Assembly (NCBI GenBank): GCA_024235215.1
Contig: JACKMU010000002.1
Span: forward strand, 248,001 to 312,000
DNA length: 64,000 bases
Origin: Chromatiaceae bacterium
GTDB taxonomy: Bacteria > Pseudomonadota > Gammaproteobacteria > Chromatiales > Chromatiaceae
Direction of reading: 5' to 3'
Position numbers and translations under genes: made by a program. The notes under the pieces are model-generated. The model was not told the DNA's origin. It did not search any database and saw only the letters and a list, made by a program, of their open reading frames with translations. Shown one piece after another: positions 33,887-41,032 of this stretch (its first letter is position 1; the number at the start of each line of letters is the position of its first letter).

Positions 33887-36631
33887 ATGCCTGCTGCCGA
33901 TCATCCTCGCAAGATAAGCTTCGTCCTGGACGGCAAACCGGTTGCTGCCCTGCCCGGCGAGAATCTGCTCCAGGCGGCGAGACGGGCAGACGTAGAGATC
34001 CCTCATCTCTGCTACAAGGAAGGCCTGCGCGAAGATGGGAACTGTCGCGCTTGTATGGTGGAAATTCAGGGTGAACGGGCGCTGGCGCCCGCTTGCTGCC
34101 GCACACCCACGGAAGGGATGGTGGTCGACAGTCGCGGCGAACGTGCGCGACAGGCGCAGAAGATGGTGCTGGAACTGCTGCAGTCAGACATGCCGACCGA
34201 GTCGCCTGCGGATTTCGACGAGTTGCGTTACTGGTCTGGCAAACTGGGCCTGGGCAGTCCCCGATTCCCCCCCCGGGAAGCCATCCCCGCAGACCACTCC
34301 CACGCTGCTATCGCGGTCAATCTTTCCGCCTGCATCCAATGCACCCGCTGCCTGCGCGCCTGCCGCGAAGTGCAGGTCAACAATGTCATCGGCTACGCCC
34401 GGCGCGGCGCGGCCTCAGAAATCGTTTTCGATATGGGCGACCCCATGGGTGACAGCAGCTGCGTCGCCTGCGGGGAGTGTGTGCAAGCCTGCCCCACCGG
34501 CGCGCTGATGCCGGCCGGACTGGCCAGACAGGATCAGGCCGAACGGCTGGTGGAGTCGGTCTGCCCTTACTGCGGTGTGGGTTGCCAGCTTACCTTCCAC
34601 GTGGCTGACAACCGGATCCGCCAGGTCTCCGGTCGCGACGGCCCTGCCAACCGGGGACGATTGTGTGTCAAGGGTCGTTATGGATTCGATTACGTACACC
34701 ATCATGAACGACTGACAGTGCCATTGATCCGACGGCAGAATGCAACGAAACGCTCCGAGCTGTCGCTTGACCCGGACGCGCAGTTCAAAGACTTTAGGGA
34801 GGCGAGCTGGGAAGAGGCGCTGACACTGGCCGCGCAGGGATTCAAAAAGATCAGAGACGACCAAGGTCCACGTGCACTGGCGGGGTTCGGCTCGGCCAAG
34901 GGATCAAACGAAGAGGCCTATCTGTTCCAGAAACTGATTCGAACCGGGTTCGGCAGCAACAACGTGGATCATTGCACACGTCTATGTCACGCCTCGTCGG
35001 TAGTTGCGCTGCTGGAGATGATCGGCTCCGGGGCAGTCTCCAATCCGATGGAGGATATGGCCAAAGCAGAGGTAATCCTGGTGATCGGCTCCAACACCAC
35101 CGAGAATCATCCGGTGGCCGCCACATTCCTGAAGAACGAGGTCAACCGTGGCAAGACGCTGATCGTGATGGATCCCAGGCGCACCACGATCGCCGACCAC
35201 GCCACCCTCTTCCTCCAGTTCAAACCGGACACCGATGTCGCGCTGCTCAATGCGATCATGCATGCGGTCATCGATCAGGGATTGGTGGACCGGGAGTTCA
35301 TCTCCGATCGCACCAATGGCTACCCGGCGTTGAAGCAGCATCTGAAGTCGTTCACGCCCGAGGTCATGGCGCCGATCTGTGGCATCGACCCCGACCGAAT
35401 CAGGGAGGTGGCAAAACGCTACGCCTCCGCCGGCAGCGCCATCATCTTCTGGGGGATGGGGGTTTCTCAGCATATCCATGGCACCGACAACGCCCGCGCA
35501 TTGATCTCATTGGCATTGATGACCGGTCAGATCGGCCGTCCCGGCACCGGCCTGCACCCGCTGCGCGGTCAGAACAACGTCCAGGGAGCCTCGGACGTCG
35601 GCCTCATACCCATGGTCTACCCAGATTATCAGCGTGTCGATGTGCCCGAAAACAGGCAAAGATTCGAATTGCTCTGGGGGCAGCCGCTCGATCCCGATCC
35701 GGGTCTGACGGTGGTGGAGATCATGCACGCCATCACCGACGGTGACATCCGCGGCCTCTACGTGATGGGTGAAAACCCCGCCATGTCCGATCCCAACCTG
35801 AATCATGCGAGGCACGCACTGGCGAGCCTGGAACATCTGGTGGTTCAGGACATCTTCATGACCGAGACAGCCTGGTACGCGGACGTGATACTCCCAGCCT
35901 CGGCGTTTCCGGAAAAAAGCGGCAGCTTCACCAATACCGATCGGCGGGTGCAGATCGGCCGCCAGGCACTCAATCCCCCCGGAGAGGCGCGGCAGGATCT
36001 GCAGATCATTCAGGAGATGGCCCGACGGCTTGGGCTGAACTGGCACTACACCCATCCCAGTGAGGTGTTCGCTGAGATGCGGAAGGCGATGCCCAGCATC
36101 GCCGGCATCTCCTGGGAGCGGCTGGAACAGGCGGGATCGGTAACCTACCCCTGCCTGGACGAAGACGATCCCGGCCAGCCGGTGATCTTCACCCGGGACT
36201 TTCCCACGCCAACCGGCAAGGCCCAATTCACCCCATCCCCGTTCACCAATGCCGACGAACTGCCAGACAGAGAATACCCCTGGGTACTGATCACCGGCCG
36301 CCAGCTGGAACACTGGCACACCGGGGCGATGACACGCCGCTCACGGGTGCTGGACAGTATCGAGCCGTTGCCGGTGGCAAACCTGCACCCCGACGAGTTG
36401 ACCAGAATAGGAGTGGTGGCGGGTGATCCGGTCCGACTCAGATCGCGCCGCGGCAGCGTCGTCGCCTATGCCAGGGCCGATCGAGGTCTGCAACCGGGGC
36501 AGGTATTCCTTCCCTTCTGCTATCGTGAGGCCGCCGCCAACCTGTTGACCAACGAGGCGCTGGATCCCGCTGCCAAGATACCGGAGTTCAAGTTCTGTGC
36601 AATCCAGATCGAACCCGGCCAGGCGCAATGA
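33887..36631 (+). CDS. Formate dehydrogenase catalytic (molybdopterin) subunit, FdsA/FdhF-like
   Basis: A 914-residue molybdoenzyme. The N-terminus is a [2Fe-2S] ferredoxin domain (C42, C53, C56, C70/71), followed by two [4Fe-4S] clusters (C149-C152-C155-C159 and C192-C195-C198-C202). The catalytic core has its own [4Fe-4S] (C226, C229, C233, C260). The metal ligand is C367 in DHCTRLCHASS, a cysteine form rather than selenocysteine. It starts 2 bp after the diaphorase stop. With that subunit it oxidises formate to CO2 and makes NADH in the cytoplasm. The usual small FdsD subunit and FdhD chaperone genes are not nearby. Confidence 0.95.
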   Translation: MPAADHPRKISFVLDGKPVAALPGENLLQAARRADVEIPHLCYKEGLREDGNCRACMVEIQGERALAPACCRTPTEGMVVDSRGERARQAQKMVLELLQSDMPTESPADFDELRYWSGKLGLGSPRFPPREAIPADHSHAAIAVNLSACIQCTRCLRACREVQVNNVIGYARRGAASEIVFDMGDPMGDSSCVACGECVQACPTGALMPAGLARQDQAERLVESVCPYCGVGCQLTFHVADNRIRQVSGRDGPANRGRLCVKGRYGFDYVHHHERLTVPLIRRQNATKRSELSLDPDAQFKDFREASWEEALTLAAQGFKKIRDDQGPRALAGFGSAKGSNEEAYLFQKLIRTGFGSNNVDHCTRLCHASSVVALLEMIGSGAVSNPMEDMAKAEVILVIGSNTTENHPVAATFLKNEVNRGKTLIVMDPRRTTIADHATLFLQFKPDTDVALLNAIMHAVIDQGLVDREFISDRTNGYPALKQHLKSFTPEVMAPICGIDPDRIREVAKRYASAGSAIIFWGMGVSQHIHGTDNARALISLALMTGQIGRPGTGLHPLRGQNNVQGASDVGLIPMVYPDYQRVDVPENRQRFELLWGQPLDPDPGLTVVEIMHAITDGDIRGLYVMGENPAMSDPNLNHARHALASLEHLVVQDIFMTETAWYADVILPASAFPEKSGSFTNTDRRVQIGRQALNPPGEARQDLQIIQEMARRLGLNWHYTHPSEVFAEMRKAMPSIAGISWERLEQAGSVTYPCLDEDDPGQPVIFTRDFPTPTGKAQFTPSPFTNADELPDREYPWVLITGRQLEHWHTGAMTRRSRVLDSIEPLPVANLHPDELTRIGVVAGDPVRLRSRRGSVVAYARADRGLQPGQVFLPFCYREAAANLLTNEALDPAAKIPEFKFCAIQIEPGQAQ

Positions 36632-36801
36632 GCAACCCGCCGCAGGCAAAGCTGGATGCGGTGCAGAATCAGTCCCTGCGAATTCCCATGAATCGGGTGG
36701 GAGTAAAAGATATGCTGCATCCGGCTGTGGTAAAACAGCGCAGCGGCGGAGAACAGCAGGCCTTGACAGCGGGCACAAAAAAGCGCAGTGAAGTGATTTA
36801 A
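36628..36801 (+). pseudogene. folE2: Truncated GTP cyclohydrolase FolE2 (N-terminal fragment)
   Basis: A 57-codon frame whose ATG overlaps the stop of the formate dehydrogenase gene (ATGA). Residues 18-43 (IPMNRVGVKDMLHPAVV then KQRSGGEQQ) closely resemble the first strand of FolE2, the type IB GTP cyclohydrolase that makes dihydroneopterin triphosphate and formate. Full-length FolE2 is about 260-300 residues, so over 200 residues and the active-site Cys/His are missing. The frame ends in unrelated sequence 26 bp before tRNA-Cys. Best read as a gene cut at a rearrangement boundary. Confidence 0.72.
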
Positions 36802-36827
36802 GTTGTTGATATTTATTAATATTAATA

Positions 36828-36901
36828 TGGAGGCTGAGCCCGGAATCGAACCGAGGTACACGGCTTTGCAGGCCGCTGCATAACCACTCTGCCACTCAGC
36901 C
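36828..36901 (-). tRNA. tRNA-Cys (GCA)
   Basis: A 74-nt cloverleaf on the minus strand with acceptor stem GGCTGAG/CTCAGCC, D arm containing GTGGTTA, anticodon loop CTGCAAA (anticodon GCA), TPsiC loop GGTTCGATTCC and encoded CCA. It follows tRNA-Gly in the pgsA-glyW-cysT order known from enterics. The third tRNA of that cluster (tRNA-Leu) is not seen downstream. Confidence 0.97.
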
Positions 36902-36968
36902 CTGGAGTGGGTTGATACCGGTGAAGTATCCGGTATCGAGGCGTCAATTACCAGGCTTTGCGTAAACA

Positions 36969-36997
36969 AAAAACCCCGAGTTTGGCTCGGGGTTTTT
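36969..36997 (-). terminator. Rho-independent terminator between tRNA-Gly and tRNA-Cys
   Basis: A 7-bp GC stem (CCCCGAG / CTCGGGG) with a 5-nt loop, flanked by A and T runs on both sides so it can work in both directions. For minus-strand transcripts it lies 8 bp after tRNA-Gly and before tRNA-Cys, which is unusual if both tRNAs share one transcript. Confidence 0.9.
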
Positions 36998-37004
36998 AGA
37001 AAAC

Positions 37005-37080
<76 letters not shown>

Positions 37081-37157
37081 AACGCCGGATGAGGGCGCTA
37101 TTTTAGATAGCCTGTGTCTGTTGTCAAGCCTGCAACCAAAAAAAGTAACCTGCTCTA

Positions 37158-37739
37158 TTACCGTTCATCGTAGGGATAACTCGCCGGCCCGGTCAGCGAG
37201 GGCCAGGCGGCGCGCAGATAGACCATCATCGACCAGAGTGTCAGAATGGCGGCGACATAGAGCAGCACATATCCGATGGTATAGATCGGCAGCGCCCAGA
37301 TATCCTTCCGGAAGATAAGCATGAATATCGCCACAATCTGGACTGCGGTCTTGATCTTGCCGATCACGGAAACGGCTACCTGAGCTCGGGCACCGAGCTC
37401 TGCCATCCACTCGCGCAGCGCGGAAATGGTGATCTCCCGTCCGATGATGATCAATGCAGGCACCGCAAGAGCCGGTGTCGGATCAGCCTGAACCAGCAGT
37501 ATCAACGCGGTAGCGACCATCAACTTGTCGGCCACGGGATCGAGAAAGGCTCCAATCGGAGAGACCTGATTGAGGCGACGGGCCAGGTAGCCATCCAGCC
37601 AGTCGGTGATACCGGCCAGTGCAAACAGGATCGCACATGCCTGCGCCGCCAGCTCCCAGGGCAGAAAGAAGACGATGACAAAGACCGGAATCAACGCGAT
37701 ACGCAACACCGTAAGCAGGTTGGGGATATTGAACATCAT
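37158..37739 (-). CDS. pgsA: CDP-diacylglycerol-glycerol-3-phosphate 3-phosphatidyltransferase PgsA
   Basis: A 193-residue inner-membrane enzyme committing CDP-diacylglycerol to phosphatidylglycerol. The CDP-alcohol phosphotransferase motif D-G-x2-A-R-x8-G-x3-D-x3-D is present as LDGYLARRLNQV then GAFLDPVADK. Four to five TM helices are visible. Consecutive GTG, ATG and ATG codons (37742, 37739, 37736) make the start ambiguous by two residues. It lies 6-13 bp after uvrC, the conserved uvrY-uvrC-pgsA order. Confidence 0.95.
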   Translation of the reverse strand: MMFNIPNLLTVLRIALIPVFVIVFFLPWELAAQACAILFALAGITDWLDGYLARRLNQVSPIGAFLDPVADKLMVATALILLVQADPTPALAVPALIIIGREITISALREWMAELGARAQVAVSVIGKIKTAVQIVAIFMLIFRKDIWALPIYTIGYVLLYVAAILTLWSMMVYLRAAWPSLTGPASYPYDER

Positions 37740-37748
37740 CACTTATTA

Positions 37749-39566
37749 TTATTCATCACCATGAAATGCCTGATAGATCTGCTCCGCCAATATGCGGCTG
37801 ATGCTCTCAACCCGGGCCAGATCCTCGACACCCGCTCTGCTGACACCTTGCAGACCGCCCAGCTGTTTGAGCAGTCGTTGGCGGCGTTTAGGACCCACCC
37901 CCGGAATAGACTCCAGAACCGAGGTTTTACGGCGCTTATCCCGACGCTGACGATGACCGGTAATGGCGAAACGGTGGGCTTCATCCCTGATCTGCTGAAT
38001 CAGATGCAGCGCAGGGGAACTGGGCGGAAGTATAATCGGGCTATCCCGACCAAACAAGAACAGCCGCTCCAGGCCCGGCCTGCGCTCTACCCCCTTGGCC
38101 ACTCCGACCAGAGTCACACCGGAAACCGCCAGCTCGCTGAGCACGGTCGCCGCCGCACCCAGCTGGCCCTTACCGCCGTCGATAAACAGTATGTCCGGCA
38201 ACTCTCCCTCCCCTGCCTGAATGCGCGCATAGCGTCTGTTGAGCGCCTGCTCCATCGCGGCGTAGTCGTCCCCAGGCGCCAACCCCTCGATATTGAAGCG
38301 GCGGTAGTCTGATTTCAGTGGACCGTCCTGATTGAACACCACACAAGCGGCGACGGTAAGCTCTCCGCCAGTGTGGCTGATATCGAAACACTCCATACGT
38401 GTCGGCGTCTCCTCCAGTTGCAGCAGTGACTGTAACTGGTCGATCCGGGACTGTATGCCGGACCGGCTGGCAAGACGCGAGGCGAGCGCCAGTTGCGCAT
38501 TCTGCTCCGCCATCTCGATCCAGCGGGAGCGCTCCCGCCTGACCAGGTGGCGGATCTCGACTCGCTGTCCGCGCTCCGCGCTCAATACCGCTTCCAACAG
38601 TTCGCTGTCGGTAGGTTCAGCGTTGACCAGGATCTCGCGCGGAACAGGTTTTCCGATGTAGTACTGGCTGATGAAGGCGGCCAGAATACGCTCATCAGAC
38701 TCCCCCTCGGGCACCTTGGGGTAGAAAACCTTATTGCCGAGATTGCGTCCGCTGCGAATGCAGAAGAGTTGTACACAGCTCACCCCGCCATCGCTGGCGC
38801 AGGCGACAACGTCCAGATCGCCCTGTTCGCCACTGACGTACTGGCGCTCCTGTATCCGCTGCAGCGCGGCGACCTGATCGCGACAGCGCGCAGCCTGTTC
38901 GAAATCCAGTGCACCTGCCGCCGCTTCCATGCGCGCAACCAGATCATCGATCACCTGAGAGGTCTTGCCTTCGAGAAACAACGTAGCGGCGTGTACATCC
39001 GCGGCATACTCGACTGTATGCACCAGATCGACGCAGGGAGCGGTACAGCGTTTTATCTGATACTGCAGGCAGGGACGGGAGCGGTTGCGGTAGAAGCTCT
39101 CCTCACACTGCCGCACCGGAAAGATCTTCTGCATCTGGCGCAACGTTTCACGCACCGCGGCGGCACTCGGGTAGGGCCCGAAGTATCTTCCGTTGCCGGT
39201 GCGTGCACCGCGATGAAATGCCAGCCTTGGAAAACGGTCTGCGGAGAGGAAGATGTAGGGGTAGCTCTTGTCGTCGCGCAACAGCACATTGTAACGCGGC
39301 TGCAACGTCTTGATCTGAGTGTTCTCCAGGATCAGCGCCTCCGCCTCGGTATGGGTGACCGCCACTTCGATGCCCTGAATCCGCGACACCATCTGCTGTA
39401 GCCGCCGGTTCAAAGCACGCGAGAAGTAGCTGGCGATGCGCCGCTTCAGATCCCGTGCCTTGCCCACATAGAGCACTTCACCCTGCGCGTCCAGCATGCG
39501 ATAGACGCCGGGACGGCTGGTAAGCGTCTTCAGAAAGGCTTTGTGGTCGAACTGGCTGGATATCAT
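37749..39566 (-). CDS. uvrC: Excinuclease ABC subunit C UvrC
   Basis: A 605-residue nucleotide-excision-repair nuclease. The GIY-YIG domain is N-terminal (SRPGVYRMLDAQGEVLYVGK), followed by the Cys-rich region (CLQYQIKRCTAPC), the UVR motif around residue 205 and the RNase-H-like 5' nuclease domain (ECFDISHTGGE, DILFIDGGKGQL). A C-terminal helix-hairpin-helix (LESIPGVGPKRRQRLLKQLGG) completes it. Length is typical. It makes both incisions at damaged DNA with UvrA/UvrB. Confidence 0.97.
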   Translation of the reverse strand: MISSQFDHKAFLKTLTSRPGVYRMLDAQGEVLYVGKARDLKRRIASYFSRALNRRLQQMVSRIQGIEVAVTHTEAEALILENTQIKTLQPRYNVLLRDDKSYPYIFLSADRFPRLAFHRGARTGNGRYFGPYPSAAAVRETLRQMQKIFPVRQCEESFYRNRSRPCLQYQIKRCTAPCVDLVHTVEYAADVHAATLFLEGKTSQVIDDLVARMEAAAGALDFEQAARCRDQVAALQRIQERQYVSGEQGDLDVVACASDGGVSCVQLFCIRSGRNLGNKVFYPKVPEGESDERILAAFISQYYIGKPVPREILVNAEPTDSELLEAVLSAERGQRVEIRHLVRRERSRWIEMAEQNAQLALASRLASRSGIQSRIDQLQSLLQLEETPTRMECFDISHTGGELTVAACVVFNQDGPLKSDYRRFNIEGLAPGDDYAAMEQALNRRYARIQAGEGELPDILFIDGGKGQLGAAATVLSELAVSGVTLVGVAKGVERRPGLERLFLFGRDSPIILPPSSPALHLIQQIRDEAHRFAITGHRQRRDKRRKTSVLESIPGVGPKRRQRLLKQLGGLQGVSRAGVEDLARVESISRILAEQIYQAFHGDE

Positions 39567-39671
39567 GGCATGATTATAAACGGCTCGAATGCTGAAGCCA
39601 GCCGGTCATCCCGGGCGTTTCAGATCAATATTGCGATAGCGAAACCCTGTGGGTAAAAATACCGGCTCAGC

Positions 39672-40310
39672 TCATTCTTCGGCGAGCAGCTTCCTGGCCC
39701 GCTGAAACACCGCCCCGAACATCGCTGGCGTAAGCCTTCCGGTCTGGGTGTTGTAACGACTGCAGTGATAAGAGTCGAGCAGGCGCAGTTGTGGATTGGG
39801 TCGATGCAGCTGATTATGCCCAAATCGGTAATCGGCCAGCTTGCAGCCAAGCGCCCTGAGCACAGCGTCGTGGGCAATCCTACCGAGTGAGATGACCAGT
39901 GCGGAGGGAGGTAGCTGCGCCAGTTCGCTGCGCAGAAAACGGTTACAGGTAACCACCTCCAAAGTAAGCGGTTTGTTCTGCGGAGGAAGACACTTCACCG
40001 CATTGCTGATTCGGCAGTCTAACAACTGCAGACCATCATTGGTAGAGAGTGACTCCGGGGCACTGGCAAAACCGTATTGAAACAGTGTCTGGTACAGAAT
40101 GATGCCGGCAAAATCACCGGTAAACGGCCGTCCGCTGGCATTCGCACCATGTAGACCGGGAGCCAGCCCCAGTATCAGCAATCTCGCCTGCGGATCACCA
40201 AACGGTGGCACCGGAGCGGCGTGATACCCGGGATAGTCTGCCTTGACCTCGTCCAGATAGGCGGAGAGTCGCAGGCACCGGCGGCAGCCGGGGTCGAATG
40301 CATCAGCCAT
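39672..40310 (-). CDS. Uracil-DNA glycosylase superfamily protein, family 5 (UdgB)-like
   Basis: A 212-residue cytoplasmic DNA repair glycosylase. Motif 1 is LGLAPGLHGANASGRPFTGD, close to the GLAPxxHGxNxTGRxFTGD form of family 5 enzymes, with alanine in place of a catalytic acid. Motif 2 is SYHCSRYNTQTG, where most members have HPS. N-terminal cysteines (CRRC) and further Cys (about 115, 127) may bind an iron-sulfur cluster. I start at ATG 40310 (GGGAG upstream), overlapping uvrY by 8 bp. Sitting between uvrY and uvrC, it joins base-excision to excision-repair genes. Confidence 0.88.
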   Translation of the reverse strand: MADAFDPGCRRCLRLSAYLDEVKADYPGYHAAPVPPFGDPQARLLILGLAPGLHGANASGRPFTGDFAGIILYQTLFQYGFASAPESLSTNDGLQLLDCRISNAVKCLPPQNKPLTLEVVTCNRFLRSELAQLPPSALVISLGRIAHDAVLRALGCKLADYRFGHNQLHRPNPQLRLLDSYHCSRYNTQTGRLTPAMFGAVFQRARKLLAEE

Positions 40311-40947
40311 GATCTCCCAGCATGCCAAAGCGTAGCGCCAGACGGGTCAGGTCGACATCTGAATTTACATTCAGTTTTTCGAAAAGACGATGCCGGTAGG
40401 TGCTGATGGTCTTGGGACTAAGACAGAGAGAATCGGATATCTCCTGCGTCTTGTGGCCCTGCGTGATCATCAGAAACACCTGCATCTCACGCTGCGACAG
40501 GGTACTGAATGGTCCCTCGTCACCGCGGCCGCTGATACGGGCGAGCATCAGCTTCTTGGAGACTTCACTGGAGATGAACGGCTTGCCCCGAGCCACTGTC
40601 TGGATCGCCTCGAACAGCTCATCCGCCGGACAACCTTTGGTGACATAGCCAAGCGCACCGGCCTCGAGCAGTTGTTCAGGAAACGGGGTATCCGAATGAA
40701 CGGTGACCGCAATGATCTGAACCAGCGGAAAGTGGCGCTTGATCTTGCGGGTCGCTTCGATGCCTCCGATGCCGGGCATGTTGACATCCATCAGCACCAA
40801 GTCAGGCGTAGAGGATCTGACTTTCGTCACCGCATCCTCCCCCGATTTTGCCTCAGCAACGACCTCTATCTCGTCGTTACCGGCCAGAATATGTCGAAAA
40901 CCGGTACGTACGAGTTCGTGGTCATCGACAAGCAGAACCCTGATCAT
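40303..40947 (-). CDS. uvrY: GacA/UvrY-family response regulator
   Basis: A 214-residue NarL/FixJ-type regulator. The receiver domain has DDHELVRTG, the phospho-acceptor aspartate in LVLMDVNMPG and the lysine in YVTKGCP. The LuxR-type HTH follows (LSQREMQVFLMITQGHKTQEI ending SLCLSPKTISTYRHRL, about 145-195). Position upstream of uvrC identifies it as UvrY/GacA, which activates small RNAs of the Csr system under BarA/GacS control. ATG 40947 follows a GGGGGG-type ribosome site; the upstream extension is not conserved-looking. Confidence 0.94.
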   Translation of the reverse strand: MIRVLLVDDHELVRTGFRHILAGNDEIEVVAEAKSGEDAVTKVRSSTPDLVLMDVNMPGIGGIEATRKIKRHFPLVQIIAVTVHSDTPFPEQLLEAGALGYVTKGCPADELFEAIQTVARGKPFISSEVSKKLMLARISGRGDEGPFSTLSQREMQVFLMITQGHKTQEISDSLCLSPKTISTYRHRLFEKLNVNSDVDLTRLALRFGMLGDHG

Positions 40948-41032
40948 ACACCCCCCACCAAGGTTTTCGGGCATACCTGACTGGAGACCGCGCAGTGGTC
41001 CCCTTAGCCGCACAATATCACAATGTTCGTCG

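Noticed and set aside
34965..34990. Possible selenocysteine site in formate dehydrogenase
   Set aside because: The codon at the metal-ligand position is TGT (C367), not TGA, so this is the cysteine form.
36828..36901. Search for a direct repeat of the tRNA-Cys 3' end (att site) within the window
   Set aside because: By eye I found no second copy near 30.8-36.8 kb, so I do not call an integrated island with defined ends.
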